Part shown: in pieces, positions 5,737-8,944 of the stretch
Position numbering within the stretch: the first letter of the stretch is position 1
Layout: the number at the start of each line of letters is the position of its first letter
From: Alphaproteobacteria bacterium
GTDB lineage: Bacteria; Pseudomonadota; Alphaproteobacteria; Micavibrionales; UBA2020
NCBI GenBank assembly: GCA_018971405.1
Contig: JAGXAX010000043.1
Span: 1-8,944 of the forward strand
Reading direction: 5' to 3'
Length of the DNA stretch: 8,944 nucleotides
The notes under the pieces: model-generated
What the model saw: the letters and a program-made list of their open reading frames with translations, nothing else
What the model was told of the DNA's origin: nothing
Databases searched by the model: none
Position numbers and translations under genes: made by a program

Positions 5737-7584
5737 ATGACGCAGGAACACGACACGACGGAAAACTTCAAGCAGGCGACGGAATCCACGGCGCGGGCGC
5801 TGTCCGGGCACGGGGACGTGGAAGTCGTGTTCGGCGGGCATCAGGCGGACTTGAGCGGCCGGACGATCCATCTGCCCGCGCTGCCGCAGCATCCCGACGA
5901 CACGCTGGTGACTTACATGCGCGGCCTCGCCGACGGCATGGCGCTGCGGCTGCGTTATCACGATCCGGCGCTGCACCGCAAAACCATGCCCGCCGACCCG
6001 AAAGCGCGCGCCGTCTGCGAGGCGCTGGAAGACGCGCGCATCGAGTCCGTCGGCACGGCGGATTATCCGGGCGCTGCGGGGAACGTCGAGGCGGTCTTGC
6101 GCCACGATGTCCGCCAGCGCCGCCTCGACCGCGCGTCAAACATGGACGACGCGCCGCTCGACGCGGCCCTGCGCTTTTTCGCACGCGAGGCTTTGACCGG
6201 ACGCCCCGCGCCGGCGGAAGCGCAGAAGCTGATGAAAATCTGGCGGCCGTGGCTCAAGTCGCATATCGACGGTGCCGATCTCGCGCTGCTCATGGAAACC
6301 CGACACGATCAGGCGGCCTTCGCGCGACTGGCACACGGCCTTTTAAAAAAAATGGACATGCCGGACGAACTGGCCGACGCGCCGCCGCCCTCCGAGGCGG
6401 GCGCGGAGCAGGACGGCAAGCAGGGTCAGGACGAAGAGCGCGCCAAAGAAGAATCGCAGGCGCAGGCCGCCCCGCCGCCCGGCGGACGCGAAGAAGAAAC
6501 CGGCGAACAGGCCGAGCAGTCCGTGGAAATGGAAGGCGGTTTCGAAACCGGCGAGGAAAACGGCGCGGACGGCGGCGAATCCGAAACCGCGCGCGGCAAC
6601 GCCCCGCGCCATGCCGCGGACGCGCCCTTCGGCAATTACAAGATCTACACGGCGGAATTCGACGAGACCGTCAGGGCGCAGGAGCTCTGCGATCCGGAGG
6701 AGCTGCAAAAGCTGCGCAAGACGCTCGACAAGCAGCTTGTCCACCTTCACAGCGTCATCACCCGCCTCGCCAACCGCCTGCAAAGGAAACTCATGGCGCA
6801 GCAGACCCGCGCGTGGGAGTTCGACCTCGATGAAGGCGCCCTCGACAGCGCGCGGCTCTCGCGCATCGTCGCCAATCCGCAGTGGCCCGCCACCTACAAG
6901 CGGGAAAAGCACGCCGAATTCCGCGACACGGTGGTGACGCTGCTGATCGACAATTCCGGCTCGATGCGCGGGCGGCCCATCACCATCGCCGCGCTGAGCA
7001 CCGACATCCTCGCCCGCACGCTGGAACGCTGCGGCGTGCGCGTCGAGATCCTCGGCTTCACCACGCGCGCGTGGAAGGGCGGCGCGGCGCGGGAGAAATG
7101 GCTTGCCGACGGCAAACCCGCCTTTCCCGGCCGCCTCAACGACCTGCGCCACATCATCTACAAGGACGCCGACAGCCCGTGGCGACACGCGCGCCCGAGC
7201 CTCGGCCTGATGCTGCGCGAGGGGCTGCTGAAAGAGAACATCGACGGCGAGGCCCTGCTCTGGGCGCATGGCCGCCTGACGGTTCGCCCCGAGCAGCGCA
7301 AGATCCTGATGGTCATCTCCGACGGCGCGCCGGTGGACGATTCCACCCTCTCCGCCAATCAGGGAAATTATCTGGAGGAACATCTGCGCCGCGTGATCGA
7401 CTGGATCGAGACGCGCACGCCGGTGCAGCTCATTGCCATCGGCATCGGCCACGACGTCACGCGCTATTACCGCCGCGCCGTCACGCTGGTGGACGCCGAG
7501 GAACTGGGCGGCGTCATTACCGAGAAACTGGCAGAGTTGTTCGACGAGAAGCCCGTGCAGCCTACGCGGAAAAAAATGCGCTGA
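5737..7584 (+). CDS. cobT: Cobaltochelatase subunit CobT (vWA/MIDAS protein)
   Basis: CobT is the vWA partner of CobS. The two form the two-tiered chaperone-like complex that drives metal insertion by CobN. From the chosen ATG the protein has 615 residues, close to rhizobial CobT (about 630). The N-terminal domain starts at '[14 protein letters not shown]' and continues through '[16 protein letters not shown]' and '[14 protein letters not shown]'. A Glu/Gln/Pro-rich acidic linker spans about 209-290. Then come '[18 protein letters not shown]', '[10 protein letters not shown]', and the vWA domain with MIDAS 'DNSGSM' (405-410) and '[12 protein letters not shown]' (from 528). The end '[20 protein letters not shown]' matches the family. 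In-frame starts at 5662 (TTG), 5683 and 5701 would add 12-25 residues with no family resemblance. It is separated from cobS by orf223 and must have its own promoter in 5583-5736. The stop abuts that of the SET gene. Confidence 0.95.
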   Translation: MTQEHDTTENFKQATESTARALSGHGDVEVVFGGHQADLSGRTIHLPALPQHPDDTLVTYMRGLADGMALRLRYHDPALHRKTMPADPKARAVCEALEDARIESVGTADYPGAAGNVEAVLRHDVRQRRLDRASNMDDAPLDAALRFFAREALTGRPAPAEAQKLMKIWRPWLKSHIDGADLALLMETRHDQAAFARLAHGLLKKMDMPDELADAPPPSEAGAEQDGKQGQDEERAKEESQAQAAPPPGGREEETGEQAEQSVEMEGGFETGEENGADGGESETARGNAPRHAADAPFGNYKIYTAEFDETVRAQELCDPEELQKLRKTLDKQLVHLHSVITRLANRLQRKLMAQQTRAWEFDLDEGALDSARLSRIVANPQWPATYKREKHAEFRDTVVTLLIDNSGSMRGRPITIAALSTDILARTLERCGVRVEILGFTTRAWKGGAAREKWLADGKPAFPGRLNDLRHIIYKDADSPWRHARPSLGLMLREGLLKENIDGEALLWAHGRLTVRPEQRKILMVISDGAPVDDSTLSANQGNYLEEHLRRVIDWIETRTPVQLIAIGIGHDVTRYYRRAVTLVDAEELGGVITEKLAELFDEKPVQPTRKKMR

Positions 7585-8040
7585 TCACTTGTGCCGCCTG
7601 ATCGTGTCCTTGCGGTCGTCGAACCAGCCGCCGCCGTATGACGTGCAGATTTCGGTGTTTTTCGGGATACGGCGGAGCGCCCGCACCTGATGGTAGAGCG
7701 TGCCGTCATGCTCGTCCCATTCCACCTCGGCGTTCGGGTCTTCCGCGTGGTTGAAATAGGATATGACCCCCATGATGACGCCGCAGCACTTCGTCGTGTC
7801 GGTGATCCCGAGCCTCTTGCGCAGCGCCTTCGAAATGGCGCCGATCCTGAAAACGTAGTTGCCGAGGACCGTATCCTCGATCGCCTCGGTCGCGGGCTTG
7901 TTCAGGATAAGGGTCGGCGTGACTTCGAGGATTTCGCCCTTGCGAATATCGGACGTGCAAAACACACCGCGCCCCTTGTGGCCGGTGTCTTTCAGGTACA
8001 GCCCCTGCTTGCGCGCGAGTTTTATTTTTTTCTTTGACAT
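7585..8040 (-). CDS. Stand-alone SET-domain protein (putative lysine methyltransferase)
   Basis: The protein is a single SET domain of 151 residues from the ATG at 8040 (154 from the ATG at 8049). In the longer numbering, the SAM-binding start of the fold is 'GHKGRGVFCTSDIRKGEILE' (23-42, KGRGVF 25-30). The 'NHxxxPN' motif appears as NHAEDPN (100-106), with the usual Ser/Cys replaced by Ala/Glu. The C-terminal 'RIPKNTEICTSYGGGWF' gives the expected Ile-Cys-x-x-Tyr/Gly pseudoknot edge with Y138. It is predicted to methylate lysine in a protein with SAM in the cytosol; the target is unknown. No post-SET cysteines are evident. Neither start has a Shine-Dalgarno sequence, and a candidate -10 lies only eight bases before the ATG at 8040. 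The gene converges on cobT with zero spacing and diverges from greB. Confidence 0.85.
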   Translation of the reverse strand: MSKKKIKLARKQGLYLKDTGHKGRGVFCTSDIRKGEILEVTPTLILNKPATEAIEDTVLGNYVFRIGAISKALRKRLGITDTTKCCGVIMGVISYFNHAEDPNAEVEWDEHDGTLYHQVRALRRIPKNTEICTSYGGGWFDDRKDTIRRHK

Positions 8041-8048
8041 GGTTTGCA

Positions 8049-8078
8049 TACATACTCTGTTTGGCGGCAGGGTTTCAA
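8049..8078 (-). promoter_or_regulatory. Candidate SET-gene promoter giving a leaderless transcript
   Basis: On the minus strand TTGAAA (8078-8073, five of six) is followed after 18 bases by TATGTA (8054-8049, three of six). A start six to eight bases further falls at or within two bases of the ATG at 8040. No ribosome-binding site precedes either candidate start. Confidence 0.3.
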
Positions 8079-8089
8079 GCGCTCATTGG

Positions 8090-8119
8090 TTGACATATCC
8101 CCCTTTCAGCAGCCATGAT
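8090..8119 (+). promoter_or_regulatory. Candidate greB promoter giving a leaderless transcript
   Basis: A perfect -35 TTGACA (8090-8095) is followed after 18 bases by CATGAT (8114-8119, four of six). Transcription would begin about seven bases later, at or next to the ATG at 8127. The lack of any Shine-Dalgarno sequence before that ATG agrees with this. Confidence 0.45.
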
Positions 8120-8126
8120 GCCTCTT

Positions 8127-8684
8127 ATGAGCAAGGCCTTTACGACAGAAGATCGGGAGACGCAGGAAGAGCCGGACGATGCCGCGCCTGAAGAATCCCT
8201 GCCCGCAGGCGTCAAAAACTACATGACGCCGGGTGGATTCGCCGCGCTGCAGGCGGAACTCAACCATCTTTACCGCGAGGAGCGCCCCAAGGTGGTCGAG
8301 ATCGTCTCGTGGGCGGCGGGTAACGGCGACCGCTCGGAGAACGGGGATTATCTCTACGGCAAAAAGCGCCTGCGCGAGATCGACCGCCGCCTGCGCTACC
8401 TGACGAAACGGCTGGAAAGCGCCGAGGTCGTCGATCCGAAAAAGCAGCAGGGATTGAAAAAGGTGTTCTTCGGCGCCACGGTCGTCTACGCCCGCGAGGA
8501 CGGCAGCGAGCATGTCGTCACACTGGTCGGCCCCGACGAAGCCGATGTCGCGAAGAAAAAGATCAGCTGGCTCTCGCCCGTCGCCCGCGCCCTGCTCAAA
8601 GCGCAGGCCGGAGACGAAGTGACGGTCAGAACCGCCGCGGGAACGGAAACGCTCGAGGTTATTTCCGTCAATTATCCGCTTTAG
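8127..8684 (+). CDS. greB: Transcription elongation factor GreB
   Basis: GreB enters the RNA polymerase secondary channel and stimulates cleavage of backtracked transcripts. The 185-residue protein starts 'MSKAFTTED', the usual GreB beginning, which is why 8127 is preferred over in-frame ATGs at 8115 and 8118. An acidic extension (7-25) precedes 'NYMTPGGFAALQAELNHL'. The coiled coil carries the tip 'AAGNGDRSENGDY', with catalytic acidic residues near D68 and E71. It is followed by 'YGKKRLREIDRRLRYLTKRL', the GreB rather than GreA signature. The C-terminal FKBP-like domain (about 110-185) has 'FGATVVYAREDG', 'LVGPDEAD', 'ISWLSPVARALL' and 'GDEVTVRT'. It is intact, and longer than E. coli GreB mainly through the N-terminal acidic insert. 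The promoter looks as if it makes a leaderless message, and a hairpin follows the stop. Confidence 0.93.
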   Translation: MSKAFTTEDRETQEEPDDAAPEESLPAGVKNYMTPGGFAALQAELNHLYREERPKVVEIVSWAAGNGDRSENGDYLYGKKRLREIDRRLRYLTKRLESAEVVDPKKQQGLKKVFFGATVVYAREDGSEHVVTLVGPDEADVAKKKISWLSPVARALLKAQAGDEVTVRTAAGTETLEVISVNYPL

Positions 8685-8690
8685 CGCCCC

Positions 8691-8730
8691 GCGCGTCCGA
8701 ACTTTCCGTTTGACGCGCCTTTATTCCCTT
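8691..8730 (+). terminator. Terminator-like hairpin after greB
   Basis: GCGCGTC (8691-8697) and GACGCGC (8712-8718) form a seven-pair GC-rich stem with a 14-base loop, then CTTTATTCCCTT. It starts seven bases after the greB stop. The T-run is interrupted, so termination may be partial. The right arm overlaps the -35 box of the next promoter. Confidence 0.55.
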
Positions 8731-8737
8731 ATAAAAT
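8710..8737 (+). promoter_or_regulatory. Promoter of the downstream cysteine-rich gene
   Basis: TTGACG (8710-8715, five of six) is followed after 16 bases by TAAAAT (8732-8737, five of six to TATAAT). The overlapping TATAAA at 8730-8735 gives a spacer of only 14 bases and is less likely. Transcription would start near 8744, just ahead of the purine-rich GAAAGAGG. Confidence 0.6.
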
Positions 8738-8758
8738 CATACCGAAAGAGGTGCCAGC

Positions 8759-8779
8759 ATGCGTCAGGAGCGCGTATGA
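8759..8779 (+). CDS. Possible six-codon leader ORF (MRQERV)
   Basis: ATG at 8759 opens a six-codon frame that encodes MRQERV and stops at TGA 8777-8779. AAAGAGG (8745-8751) sits seven bases upstream as a ribosome-binding site. The frame itself contains AGGAG, the ribosome-binding site of the next gene, and its stop overlaps that gene's start as ATGA (8776-8779). Such an arrangement could couple translation. It is very short and could be chance. Confidence 0.3.
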   Translation: MRQERV

Positions 8780-8944
8780 AAAAAGATGTTTTTCCGGTCG
8801 CCATCATCGGCGGGCTGGCGGCGATTCCCGTCATCCTGATCATGGCGCTGCACCACCCGAAGCCGGCAGGCACCGATCCCCTCTGCATGAACAATTGCAC
8901 CCAGCGCGGCTTTGAGACCCGCTATTGCGAAACGCGCTGCTCGT
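8776..8944 (+). CDS. Small membrane-anchored cysteine-rich protein, partial (cut by window end)
   Basis: The reading frame begins at ATG 8776 with AGGAG (8766-8770) five bases upstream and stays open to the window edge, giving 56 visible residues. MKKD is followed by a hydrophobic stretch (residues 6-25, 'FPVAIIGGLAAIPVILIMAL') that is either a signal anchor or an uncleaved signal peptide. Residues after about 30 would lie in the periplasm. Four cysteines appear as two CX3C pairs, CMNNC (37-41) and CETRC (51-55), nine residues apart, a spacing that would suit a disulfide-linked helical hairpin or metal binding. I do not recognise the family. A strong promoter and good ribosome-binding site argue that it is a real, separately controlled gene. 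Confidence 0.7.
   Translation, partial: MKKDVFPVAIIGGLAAIPVILIMALHHPKPAGTDPLCMNNCTQRGFETRYCETRCS

Noticed and set aside
6343..7452. Long minus-strand open frame of 369 codons opposite cobT
   Set aside because: It is a high-GC shadow of the strongly conserved CobT frame, with low-complexity Arg/Ala/Gly/Val-rich translation and no recognisable motif.

Overview
The window is a high-GC, densely packed chromosomal segment from an alphaproteobacterium. The evidence is the xerD-accA pairing, the J-domain/cobS/cobT cassette with close similarity to the rhizobial CobS and CobT I remember, an RHH_4-type ribbon-helix-helix protein, and a GreB that starts MSKAF. I cannot place it more precisely. There are no tRNA or rRNA genes, CRISPR arrays or insertion sequences, and nothing indicates a mobile element.

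Layout. Positions 31-1023 encode the XerD recombinase, followed by a strong 15-bp terminator hairpin. accA (1145-2092) follows, and its stop overlaps a GNAT acetyltransferase gene (2082-2624). The GNAT gene converges on a ribbon-helix-helix gene (2668-3051, minus strand), and an 11-bp inverted repeat carries both stop codons. An AT-rich divergent control region (3052-3261) separates the RHH gene from a J-domain gene (3262-3927). That gene overlaps cobS (3927-4904) by one base. An antisense gene of unknown function (orf223, 4911-5582) then lies between cobS and cobT (5737-7584). cobT abuts a convergent SET-domain gene (7585-8040, minus strand), with the two stop codons forming TGATCA. A divergent spacer leads to greB (8127-8684). 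The window ends inside a small membrane-anchored, cysteine-rich protein gene (from 8776), preceded by its own promoter and a possible six-codon leader.

How the genes fit together. XerD and AccA are housekeeping proteins (chromosome dimer resolution, malonyl-CoA synthesis). The J-domain protein, CobS (AAA+ ATPase) and CobT (MIDAS-type vWA protein) are the accessory/chaperone part of the aerobic cobaltochelatase. The large subunit CobN and all other cobalamin genes are absent from the window, so a B12 role is a family-based assumption. The less usual features are the antisense orf223 inside the cobS-cobT unit, three convergent gene pairs whose 3' ends share palindromic or abutting stops, a palindrome over the putative RHH promoter, and divergent SET/greB genes whose candidate promoters would give leaderless transcripts.

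All calls come from reading the sequence and remembered family motifs. No searches were run.
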